Below, in pieces: positions 15,670-23,214 of a DNA stretch of 51,384 nucleotides (positions within the stretch are counted from its first letter, which is position 1; the number at the start of each line of letters is the position of its first letter). The notes under the pieces were generated by a model. It saw only the letters and a list, made by a program, of their open reading frames with translations. It was not told the DNA's origin and searched no databases. The stretch comes from Legionella drancourtii LLAP12 (GTDB lineage Bacteria; Pseudomonadota; Gammaproteobacteria; Legionellales; Legionellaceae): assembly GCF_000162755.2 (NCBI RefSeq), contig NZ_JH413822.1, forward strand, positions 132,433 through 183,816, in the 5' to 3' direction. A program made the translations under genes and the position numbers.

Positions 15670-17049
15670 TTAAGTATAATCCTTAATTTTGGATTTAAAG
15701 CGCCAACCTAACAAGATGACGCTTACGCAGGCACCTATAACCATTCCCCACCAAAGCCCGACTCCATTAAGATGGAAGCGAGTGGCAAGTATGTAACCAA
15801 AGGGTAAAGCGATTCCCCAGAAACCAATAATGGATGAGAGCAAAGTAAAATGAGTATCTTTTAGCCCTCGCAAGGAGCCAAAGAGAGAAATTCTCGTAGC
15901 CTCAATGATTTGAAAAATCGCGCTGATTCCCAAAAACTGTGTTGCAAGGTGTACCGTTTCTAAGTTTTCAGGTTTGTAAATATTAAAATCGATGGAGATT
16001 AAGATGCTTGGGAAGGTCCAAAAACAAAGAGCGACAAAAAACATCAAGCTAGCAGACATACAGATTCCAGCATAAGCAGCTTGTTTGGCAGAGGATACCT
16101 CACTTGCACCCAGTAAGTGCCCCATACGTACTGTAATTGCTTGGGCGATACAGAAAACAATAGACATAAGCACGCCTAAATACTGCAAGGCGATTTGATT
16201 TGCTGCTAAAAGCTCATCTCCAAAAGAACCCATCACCAGGGTTAAGGCGAAGAAAAACGCGACCTCAACGCAGTACATCAAGCCCATGGGTGCACCAACT
16301 TTGATTAATTCAAGTAAGTAGGATTTTTTTGTAAGTGTAAATAGATGACTCAGATAGCTTCTGTACTCTTTGTTCATTAAAACATATAGACTTAAGAGGA
16401 TGAATGTAATCCAATTACCAATGGTAATTCCCCAACCTGCACCTGCAACACCTAGTGCCGGCAATCCAAATTTTCCAAAAATTAAGGCGAAACTGAAGAC
16501 AATAGTCATTGACATTGTAAGGATGCTAAATATCAAAATCACACGCGCTCGCCCCAAACCAATTATAAATTCCAGTAAAGCAATGACTAGAAAGTTAGGA
16601 AATAACCCCCAAGTAAGTGCGTGAAGGTATGATTGTGCAAGAAAAACCGTATGAGGACTCTGACCAAAAATCAGAAAAATAGGAGATATGTTCCAAAAAA
16701 AGAATACTGCAGGGATGGATAATAAAATGGCTAACCAAACTCCATCTCTCACCACAAGAGATATACCATGCTTGTCTTTGGCACCGAATTTATGCGCAAC
16801 TAAAATATTAATGGAGCTTAAAGTTCCAAAAAGAATAACTGCAAAGGTACCAGCAAGCCAACTAACTATAGCACCCGCTGCCAATGCTACTGGACCTAAG
16901 TGGGCAAGGAAGATGGTTTCAAAAAAGAAGGTTGCAGACTGAATGAGCCCGGTCATCGCCAGTGGAAGTGCCAAAAGGAGTAAGGGATAAATATTATTTT
17001 TAAATTGTTTCACCAAATACTCCCCAAGAAAAGAATGCGTTTTTCGCAT
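15670..17049 (-). CDS. MATE-family multidrug exporter
   Basis: A 459-residue integral membrane protein with about 12 hydrophobic segments and MATE landmarks: PLAMTGLIQSATFFFETIFLAHLGP in helix 1-2 (key part FFFETIFLAHLGP), GTLSSINILVAHKFGAKD, and the repeat-equivalent AITVRMGHLLGASE. NorM-type proteins export cationic drugs in exchange for Na+ or H+. Length fits the family. It lies upstream of, and in the same direction as, the second tipA-like gene but with an independent promoter between them. Drug efflux suits the surrounding resistance cargo. Confidence 0.85.
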   Translation of the reverse strand: MRKTHSFLGEYLVKQFKNNIYPLLLLALPLAMTGLIQSATFFFETIFLAHLGPVALAAGAIVSWLAGTFAVILFGTLSSINILVAHKFGAKDKHGISLVVRDGVWLAILLSIPAVFFFWNISPIFLIFGQSPHTVFLAQSYLHALTWGLFPNFLVIALLEFIIGLGRARVILIFSILTMSMTIVFSFALIFGKFGLPALGVAGAGWGITIGNWITFILLSLYVLMNKEYRSYLSHLFTLTKKSYLLELIKVGAPMGLMYCVEVAFFFALTLVMGSFGDELLAANQIALQYLGVLMSIVFCIAQAITVRMGHLLGASEVSSAKQAAYAGICMSASLMFFVALCFWTFPSILISIDFNIYKPENLETVHLATQFLGISAIFQIIEATRISLFGSLRGLKDTHFTLLSSIIGFWGIALPFGYILATRFHLNGVGLWWGMVIGACVSVILLGWRFKSKIKDYT

Positions 17050-17159
17050 TAATGTTTAATAAATTCTAGCATCCAATTTTTTTAGATTATCTATAGAGCA
17101 CATGCCGCTTAAGAGGACTGTTTTCACTAAGCTTAGGGTGATAAAAATCATCGCTTGGA

Positions 17160-18161
17160 TTATGTTTCCAGTTGGGAATTAATGTCATTCATGAATTGCA
17201 GCGCAGTTTTTTCAAACTCATTAAAATGATTCTCGAAACCATGATCTGCACCATTAATAGTAACAAACCTAGAATATATGTTTTCTTTTTCCAAGGCTTG
17301 TTTTAAATTCAACTGCTCTTGTAAAGAAACTCTATCATCTGCTGTGCCATAAACGATTAGTACCTTAAGTGTTTTTGGTATATTTGTGAGATTATTGACG
17401 GGATTGCGATTCTTAATCCAATTTTCAAAGGTTGTATGAGCACTGTTTTCGAAAAACTGTTTAAAAAGATATTTCATATCAGGTCGTTGTTGCATCGTTA
17501 CCTGTAGGTCTACGTTACCTGAGACAGAGATGGCTTTATTTACAAGTTGCTGAACGTATTTGCTTTGTTGTAAAGAAAGAAACATTTCCAAAGCACCGCG
17601 ACTTACCCCCATCATTGTATAAGGTGCCTGCAGTTTTACATTCGAAAAATCTTCAAGACGAGGGATAAACTTAAGAAGGTTTTCAACATCATGGACATCT
17701 TCTCCACCAAATTCATCTTTACCTTTATAAATATTTCCGCGATATAAGGTACCTACAACGTTATAGCCCTTAAGAAAAGAGAAACGATTATTGGGTCGCA
17801 TAAGACCAAAAAATTTATTGCCTCCGCGTAGAAATATTAAAGTTGGGCTTTGTTTTTGATTTGTTAAGTAGCTAAAATATCCAGCTACTTCATGTCCATC
17901 ACTAAGATACTTGAAAATCACAATCTTACGATCACCACTGATTAAAGGGGCTTTTAATTCAGCAGGGATACTCTCATCTAAAGACAGTTGCTCTGTAATG
18001 TCTTTAAAGTCAGTGTTTCCTTTTAATCTATATATTTCGGCTCTGCTTTTAGATAATTTTAAGGATTGATAGTCTTTATATGTCCTGATAATAACATTAT
18101 GGTACGTGGCAATTAACACAACAAAAATTAGAATAATTAGCAAACTTATTTTTTTAATCAT
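17160..18161 (-). CDS. membrane-anchored alpha/beta hydrolase (S9-like)
   Basis: A 333-residue protein with an N-terminal membrane anchor (ISLLIILIFVVLIATY) and an alpha/beta hydrolase domain: FLRGG (oxyanion region), nucleophile elbow GVSRGA (GxSxG), VIVYGTADDRV (catalytic Asp strand) and ADHGFE (catalytic His). This resembles prolyl-oligopeptidase-type hydrolases acting in the periplasm. Its start overlaps the DUF1016 gene stop by 4 bp, so the two form an operon. The pairing of a surface hydrolase with a nuclease is unexpected; the substrate is unknown. Confidence 0.7.
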   Translation of the reverse strand: MIKKISLLIILIFVVLIATYHNVIIRTYKDYQSLKLSKSRAEIYRLKGNTDFKDITEQLSLDESIPAELKAPLISGDRKIVIFKYLSDGHEVAGYFSYLTNQKQSPTLIFLRGGNKFFGLMRPNNRFSFLKGYNVVGTLYRGNIYKGKDEFGGEDVHDVENLLKFIPRLEDFSNVKLQAPYTMMGVSRGALEMFLSLQQSKYVQQLVNKAISVSGNVDLQVTMQQRPDMKYLFKQFFENSAHTTFENWIKNRNPVNNLTNIPKTLKVLIVYGTADDRVSLQEQLNLKQALEKENIYSRFVTINGADHGFENHFNEFEKTALQFMNDINSQLET

Positions 18162-19162
18162 GGCTGTTCGTTTTGTAGGAAAAACTCATGTAGTTTTTCT
18201 CGTAATAATTTCTTATCAGGTAGTTGAGTTTTATATTCTGCGATTACTGCTGGTGATAAGGTTCTATTTAGAGCAAATTCAACAACTTCATCATCTTTAT
18301 TTGCACACAGTAATATTCCAATAGCTGGATTTTCATGTTGTTTTTTTACATTTTGATCTAATGCTTCAAGATAAAAAGAAAGCTTGCCTAAATATTCTGG
18401 TTCAAAACGGCCTACTTTTAATTCAAATGCAACCAAACAGTTCAATCCCCGATGAAAAAATAATAAATCTATAGCAAAATCTCGATTACCAACTTGGATA
18501 GGATATTCTGAGCCAACAAAGCAAAAATCTTTTCCTAATTCAATTAAAAAATCTTTTAGTTTATGCAATAACCCTCGTTGTAAATCTATTTCATCATGTC
18601 CATCTGGTAAATCCAAAAACTCTACCATATAGGCATCTTTAAATATGCTAATTGCTTCTGGCCTTAATTCAGTAAGTATCTTAGAGCTTTTTTGAGGGTG
18701 TAATATTGCTCGTTCAAAAAGAGCGGCTTTTAATTGTCGCTCTAGTTCTCGCTTGCTCCACTGTTCGCGAATGGCTTGATTAACATAAAAAAGTCGTTCT
18801 TCTCTACTCTTGCTTTGACTCAATATAATTAAATTATGAGTCCATGGTAATTGTCTCACCAGTGGTGAGATAATTTCATCGTGGCAATATGTTTCATAAA
18901 ACTGACGCATCCTAAATAGATTTACTTTAGTAAAACCCCGCAATCCTGGTAGAGTTTCAGCAATATGGCTAGCCAATTGAGGGATAATTGCATCACCCCA
19001 TTCTGCATTTTTTATTTTCAGGCTAATGTATTGTCCAACTTGCCAATATAAATCAACCAGCAAGGTATTAACTGCTTTATAAGCTTTTTCACGAGCATTA
19101 TGAATTAACCCGATTATTTCAGAGAATTGCACTATCTGATTGTTTGTAATGTTTTTATCCAT
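18158..19162 (-). CDS. DUF1016 (YhcG-type) PDDEXK nuclease
   Basis: A 334-residue protein. The N-terminal half matches the DUF1016 N domain (LYWQVGQYISLKI, GLRGFTKVNLFRMRQFYETY, LPWTHNLIIL) and the C-terminal half the PDDEXK domain (DLPDGHDEIDLQ, RDFAIDLLFFHRGLNCLVAFELK with the D...ExK active-site pattern). Proteins of this type are found near restriction or phage-defence genes and mobile elements. It is separated from prpA by only 33 bp but reads in the same direction with no obvious terminator between. A defence or element-stability role is inferred from the family's company, not shown here. Confidence 0.8.
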   Translation of the reverse strand: MDKNITNNQIVQFSEIIGLIHNAREKAYKAVNTLLVDLYWQVGQYISLKIKNAEWGDAIIPQLASHIAETLPGLRGFTKVNLFRMRQFYETYCHDEIISPLVRQLPWTHNLIILSQSKSREERLFYVNQAIREQWSKRELERQLKAALFERAILHPQKSSKILTELRPEAISIFKDAYMVEFLDLPDGHDEIDLQRGLLHKLKDFLIELGKDFCFVGSEYPIQVGNRDFAIDLLFFHRGLNCLVAFELKVGRFEPEYLGKLSFYLEALDQNVKKQHENPAIGILLCANKDDEVVEFALNRTLSPAVIAEYKTQLPDKKLLREKLHEFFLQNEQP

Positions 19163-19195
19163 ATGAAGGTATTCAAAATAAAATTGTTAATTTTG

Positions 19196-19868
19196 TCAGG
19201 CGACATTCCTAATAAATTGCACCACGACTCCAATGATATCGAGTTTAATATCATCACCTACTTTAATGTTTGGCCAATTATCATTTAACGTTAATAATTC
19301 AAATTCTGGTGAAGTATAAGATAATTTTTTGTACTGGCAAATGATCACTTCAGATTTACCATCCATCCTAACTACTACATAATTTCCCGGTTTTGGCTGC
19401 GCAGAAGAATCGATCACCAGTGTATCATTCAGTCTGAACTCAGGCATCATACTGTCATCAATCATCTTTAAAGCAAAAGCATCTCCTTCTAATGTTGGTA
19501 ATAACGCTGCGCTAACAGAAATTAGTACAGCATTATCTGAACTACCTTGTTCACGTAGTTCATTGAGACAATGTTTGGCATCACATGCCTGATGATGGTT
19601 GAATAAGGGAATCAACCTACTGAGTTTTTTTGTTTGGTTCTCTTGTTTTTCATCCGATAAGCACATTAAAAAAGCCGCGGGTACTTCTAACGCATTAGCC
19701 AACTGTTTAATTTCCTCAGGCCCAGGGGTGCGTAGCCCATTTTCCCAATTATTAATTCTCGATTGCTTGAGATCGGTAGTCAAATTTGCCAACCCTTGTT
19801 GGCTCAATCCCTTTGCTTTACGTGCCTCATAAATTCGTTGGCCAATTTTTTCTTTTAATCGTGGACAC
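19196..19868 (-). CDS. prpA: PrpA-like XRE/S24-type repressor of the element, apparent N-terminal frameshift
   Basis: As annotated by the longest ATG/TTG frame the gene starts at TTG 19807, which cuts the HTH. In the same frame upstream the residues KEKIGQRIYEARKAKGLSQQ continue the HTH perfectly, but a TAG at 19870-19868 blocks the frame and no start codon follows. A GTG at 19868 gives MSTIK and enters the HTH frame only if one A is removed from the four-A run at 19856-19853. So either a 1-bp indel inactivates the gene or the base is a sequencing error. The C-terminus is S24/LexA-like: DDSMMPEF carries the Ser, but the usual Lys position looks like Gln (IICQYKK), so self-cleavage is doubtful. 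It is divergent from lvrA, as in Legionella ICEs, where it is thought to hold transfer genes off. Confidence 0.7.
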
Positions 19869-19871
19869 TAT

Positions 19872-19881
19872 CCCCCCCCCC
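19872..19881. repeat. homopolymeric tract of ten C (G10 on the prpA strand)
   Basis: Ten consecutive C on the plus strand. On the prpA strand this is AGGGGGGGGGG ending 3 nt before the candidate GTG start, exactly where a Shine-Dalgarno sequence would lie. Long G/C tracts are prone to slippage. Length changes here would alter ribosome-site spacing rather than reading frame. Confidence 0.75.
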
Positions 19882-20024
19882 TAAAAAAATTGAAATCACT
19901 CTTGATTAACCACAAATCGTGCTATATCATAAGCATTAATTAGCACATTGAGTGACAATAAATATGTTTATTGAGTTCAATTTATCATAAAAACAATATA
20001 AAAACGAGAAATTTGGATATTTTT

Positions 20025-20918
20025 ATGCATAGTTATTTAAAAATAACTTCACAAGAACTTAGTGCATTAATGGGGTTACCCTATCTTCAGCAGGTTACTT
20101 ACTTGCTAGGCATAAGACCTTATATGGATGCCACTACTTCGCTTGTTGGAATCAAAAGAGGCATTAGTTACCAATCATTGGCGGAAACCTTATACGTTGA
20201 ACCGCATCAAGGGATTCAATCAGGTAGTCCTAGCCGCCAACAATTAAGACGGGTGATCAAAGCCTTAGAACGTGCAGGACTAGTGTATATACAATCCGAT
20301 GATAAACACCTCATTTTAAAATGCTTGTTGGCTAATTCGAATTATTCTGTCCAAAATAAAGCCGACACAAACCCGACACAGCAAGCCGACACAAACCCAG
20401 CACAAAGACGATCAATAAAATCAAGCGTAGTAGAGGTTATCGACACAAATCCAGACATACCTCAACCCCTAAAAGCCGACACACCTCATATAGAAGATAA
20501 TTATTTATATATTTTCTTGCAGCAAATGTTCGAGCAATTTTGGTTGCTTTACCCTGAGAAAAAATCGCGTGAATGTGCGTTTGAAACTTTTAAGAAAATC
20601 AATCCGGATGATCAGCTCCTAAGAACTATGCTGCAAGCGATTGAAGGCCAAATTAAAGCCCGCAGTGCAAAAGAGTCACGCGGTGAGTGGGTGCCAGCTT
20701 GGAAATATCCAGCAAACTGGTTGGCACAAAAATGCTGGGAAGATGAAGTCACAATTGAAGTAACTGAGGAGAAAAGGAATGCAAAGCATCGCCCAAGTAC
20801 TAAAAACACAACCCATGATCCATTCTGGAACTCAGAAACAGAAGACACAGCAAGCGCCAGTGAAGATGAATACAAGCCAAACAACATCATCAACCTGCAA
20901 TGCTACCGACAGCAATAA
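20025..20918 (+). CDS. lvrA: LvrA-like ICE regulatory/replication protein
   Basis: About 297 residues. I choose ATG 20025 rather than TTG 19971. The N-terminal 100 residues form a predicted winged helix (RGISYQSLAETLYVE, SRQQLRRVIKALERAGLVYIQ). A Thr/Asn-rich linker follows with repeated ADTNP units, then a domain FWLLYPEKKSRECAFETFKKI ... WVPAWKYPANWLAQKCWEDE (key parts FWLLYPEKK and PANWLAQKCWEDE), which recalls the C-terminal part of phage replication-initiator (O-like) proteins. Position between prpA and lvrB matches Legionella lvrA. Function in Legionella is poorly defined; a replication-initiation role is inferred. The 3' end overlaps lvrB by 140 bp. Confidence 0.65.
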   Translation: MHSYLKITSQELSALMGLPYLQQVTYLLGIRPYMDATTSLVGIKRGISYQSLAETLYVEPHQGIQSGSPSRQQLRRVIKALERAGLVYIQSDDKHLILKCLLANSNYSVQNKADTNPTQQADTNPAQRRSIKSSVVEVIDTNPDIPQPLKADTPHIEDNYLYIFLQQMFEQFWLLYPEKKSRECAFETFKKINPDDQLLRTMLQAIEGQIKARSAKESRGEWVPAWKYPANWLAQKCWEDEVTIEVTEEKRNAKHRPSTKNTTHDPFWNSETEDTASASEDEYKPNNIINLQCYRQQ

Positions 20919-21243
20919 AAAGTGTATTGAGAATCTGTTTACACGCTTTGCTGTCTTTTATGGGCACCTGTGGCGCAGTCAGTTTAAGAGCGACGGATTT
21001 TTGGAGTTTGCCAAAAATGAATGGCTGGAGGGGTTAAGTCGATTCAGTGATGACACTTTGAATCACGCCATCATTGAATGTCGGGACCATTGTGAAATGC
21101 CACCAAGTTTGCCTCAGTTAATTGGCATTTGTCGTGACATAAAAAAGCGAAATAACGTTTATGTCGCACCCAAAGAATTTGCCCCTGCAAATAAAGAGGT
21201 CGCGTTCGCTGCCATCAAACAGTGCAAAGCATTTTTATTTTAA
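20779..21243 (+). CDS. lvrB: LvrB-like protein (lambda P-like helicase-loader fold?)
   Basis: A 154-residue protein whose ATG at 20779 follows a strong GAGGAGAAAAGG. The first 45 residues, polar and low-complexity, overlap lvrA in another frame; the folded part begins KCIENLFTRFAVFYGHLW and runs to MPPSLPQLIGICRDIKKR. The pattern LF..F......W...F......W..GL..F....L..A...CR......PPSLP resembles phage replication P-type proteins. An alternative start is the ATG at residue 30. Together with LvrA this suggests an O/P-like pair, an inference that needs structure comparison. It lies 19 bp before csrT. Confidence 0.6.
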   Translation: MQSIAQVLKTQPMIHSGTQKQKTQQAPVKMNTSQTTSSTCNATDSNKKCIENLFTRFAVFYGHLWRSQFKSDGFLEFAKNEWLEGLSRFSDDTLNHAIIECRDHCEMPPSLPQLIGICRDIKKRNNVYVAPKEFAPANKEVAFAAIKQCKAFLF

Positions 21244-21262
21244 AAACTACAGGAGAAAACAC

Positions 21263-21535
21263 ATGTTGGTATTAACAAGAAGAGTCGGGGAGTCTGTCGT
21301 TATCCATGATGATGTTTACTGCACGATCGTAGGATATCGGGATGGAGAAGTACGGCTAGCTTTTGACGCACCTAAATCCATTCCCGTCCATCGTGATGAA
21401 ATTCAGCGACGTATCTATCGAGAACGCCAAAAAGATAAATGGTTTCATGACAATGCTCCAAATAAGGAAAGCATTGTTGACCGTTTAATCAGCAAATTCA
21501 AGAGCAGCGTAAAACTTAGTGAATATCATAAATAA
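21263..21535 (+). CDS. csrT: CsrA-like RNA-binding regulator of ICE type (CsrT)
   Basis: A 90-residue protein. The first 60 residues are CsrA: MLVLTRRVGESVVIHDDV, GEVRLAFDAPKSIPVHRDEI, with the RNA-contacting Arg6/Arg7 and Arg44 present. About 30 extra residues follow. CsrA-type proteins bind GGA-containing leaders and repress or stabilise mRNAs. Legionella ICEs carry such paralogues (csrT class) at the head of the transfer genes, exactly as here, upstream of trbB. The ribosome site is AGGAG at 21251. It probably tunes trb expression or host life-cycle genes; direct targets cannot be named. Confidence 0.85.
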   Translation: MLVLTRRVGESVVIHDDVYCTIVGYRDGEVRLAFDAPKSIPVHRDEIQRRIYRERQKDKWFHDNAPNKESIVDRLISKFKSSVKLSEYHK

Positions 21536-21563
21536 CAAAATCATCAATCAGGAATTAACCAAA

Positions 21564-22529
21564 ATGATAGATCAAGAAGAACAAAGTATAACGGTTAAAG
21601 ATAGAGCCTGCGAAAAGCTAAAGCGTGATTTAGGTGGTTTGATTATAGGCGCGCTTAGTGATCCTAAAACGGTAGAAATCATGCTCAATGCAGATGGCAG
21701 ACTTTGGCAAGAGCGCCTGGGTGAAAGGATGCGTTGTATCGGAAGTATCAACGAGGCACGGGCGGAGAGCATTATCAAAACAGTTGCGGGGTTTCATGGT
21801 AAGGAAGTTACCCGCTTTAAGCCCTTGTTGGAAGGTGAACTGCCTCTGGATGGGTCGCGTTTTGCTGGGCAGCTTCCGCCAGTTGTTTCACGACCGACCT
21901 TTGCAATTCGCAAAAAAGCGCTGTCGGTTTTTACCCTCAATCACTATGTAGAGTCGGCGATTATGACCGAAGCGCAGTGTGAGGCCATTGAACAGGCGGT
22001 TGCAGCACATCGCAATATCTTGGTTATTGGTGGCACTGGATCAGGAAAGACCACCTTGGTTAACGCCATCATCAATGAAATGGTGATTCATGCGCCTCAA
22101 GAACGCATTTTTATCATTGAGGATACCGGCGAAATCCAGTGTGCCGCTAAAAACTGTGTCCAATATCACACGACCATTGATGTAAACATGACCCAGCTGT
22201 TGAAAACCACGCTCAGGATGCGCCCCGACAGAATTATTGTTGGCGAAGTTCGTGGTTCTGAGGCTTTGGATTTGCTGGATGCCTGGAATACCGGGCATGA
22301 AGGCGGTACTGCAACTCTCCATGCCAATAACTGTCTGGCCGGTCTTTATCGTTTGAAATCATTGATTACCAGAAACCCTGCAGCACCCGCTGAGATTGAG
22401 CCGCTGATTGGCGAGGCTGTGCATTGTGTTGTGCATATCGCCAGAACACCGCAGGGTCGTAGGGTAGAAGAAATCATCTCGGTTCATGGCTATGAGAATG
22501 GTCATTACAACATTGAAAAACTTGTTTAA
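21564..22529 (+). CDS. trbB: TrbB, VirB11-type secretion ATPase
   Basis: A 321-residue hexameric traffic ATPase at the inner membrane that powers pilus assembly. Visible: Walker A GGTGSGKT (156-163), Asp box [10 protein letters not shown] (183-192), Walker [10 protein letters not shown] (223-231) and His box [13 protein letters not shown] (243-255). The N-terminal domain precedes residue 120. I choose ATG 21564; a start at 21519 would overlap csrT and lacks a ribosome site. It begins the trbB-L run in the same order as plasmid RP4. Confidence 0.92.
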   Translation: MIDQEEQSITVKDRACEKLKRDLGGLIIGALSDPKTVEIMLNADGRLWQERLGERMRCIGSINEARAESIIKTVAGFHGKEVTRFKPLLEGELPLDGSRFAGQLPPVVSRPTFAIRKKALSVFTLNHYVESAIMTEAQCEAIEQAVAAHRNILVIGGTGSGKTTLVNAIINEMVIHAPQERIFIIEDTGEIQCAAKNCVQYHTTIDVNMTQLLKTTLRMRPDRIIVGEVRGSEALDLLDAWNTGHEGGTATLHANNCLAGLYRLKSLITRNPAAPAEIEPLIGEAVHCVVHIARTPQGRRVEEIISVHGYENGHYNIEKLV

Positions 22530-22540
22530 GGAGAAAATGA

Positions 22541-22918
22541 ATGCACCAAGTAACCCGATTGAATCAAAAGAACTTTGTCTTGATGGGATTAACGATTTTG
22601 TTTTTGCTGTTAATCACCCATCCAGCCTTAGCAGCAACGGCTGGTGGCGGCCTTCCCTTTGACTCGTGGCTCACCAAAATTCAAAAATCTGTCACAGGAC
22701 CCTTTGCCTTTAGTGCGGCCATTATCGGTCTGGTTGCTGCAGGGGCAACGCTGATTTTTGGTGGTGAGTTAAATGGCTTTATGCGCTCCTTAATCTTTTT
22801 TGTTCTAGTGCTAGCTTTTTTAGTTGCTGCTCAAAATACCATGACGGCTATTACCGGAAAAGGCGCTGAAATTTCCAAGCCCTCTACGATAACAATTGCG
22901 CAGGATATCCAGTCATGA
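22541..22918 (+). CDS. trbC: TrbC, conjugative pilin precursor (VirB2-like)
   Basis: A 125-residue precursor: positively charged start, long signal sequence ([19 protein letters not shown]), then a mature region with two hydrophobic helices ([21 protein letters not shown] and [17 protein letters not shown]; each described in part) and a short polar C-tail. In IncP systems the C-terminus is trimmed and TraF cyclises the pilin; traF is present at 33251. The ATG follows AAGGAG. The 3' end overlaps trbD by 4 bp. Confidence 0.85.
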   Translation: MHQVTRLNQKNFVLMGLTILFLLLITHPALAATAGGGLPFDSWLTKIQKSVTGPFAFSAAIIGLVAAGATLIFGGELNGFMRSLIFFVLVLAFLVAAQNTMTAITGKGAEISKPSTITIAQDIQS

Positions 22919-23214
22919 GTTTGCGCACTATCCCAATCCGCCAATGTGGAAACCGCCCGAGTCTTTTCATGGGCGGTGACCGAGAGCTCGTGATGTTTTC
23001 AGGTTTGCTGTCCGCCATTCTGATATTTGCAGCTCAAGACTGGCTAGCGGCCTTTGTTGGGGTATTGATGTGGTTTTCAGCCTTAAAAGGTCTTCGTCTC
23101 ATGGCCAAATCAGATCCATCAATGCGAGCAATTTATCTGAGACAAAGACGCTATCAGGCCTATTATCCAGCGCGCTCAACCCCGTTTAGGACTAATCGAA
23201 GAGGTTATCAATGA
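22915..23214 (+). CDS. trbD: TrbD, VirB3-like inner-membrane T4SS protein
   Basis: A 99-residue protein with [19 protein letters not shown] at the N-terminus, a typical VirB3/TrbD opening, and two adjacent hydrophobic stretches (about 28-60). The C-terminus is basic. VirB3-type proteins join the VirB4/TrbE ATPase at the inner-membrane complex. It overlaps trbC and trbE by 4 bp on each side, implying translational coupling. Confidence 0.85.
   Translation: MSLRTIPIRQCGNRPSLFMGGDRELVMFSGLLSAILIFAAQDWLAAFVGVLMWFSALKGLRLMAKSDPSMRAIYLRQRRYQAYYPARSTPFRTNRRGYQ

Noticed and set aside
17050-17159. Terminator or small RNA between MATE and the membrane hydrolase
   Set aside because: Only a weak GATGAT/ATCACC pairing is seen; nothing firm can be said about this gap.
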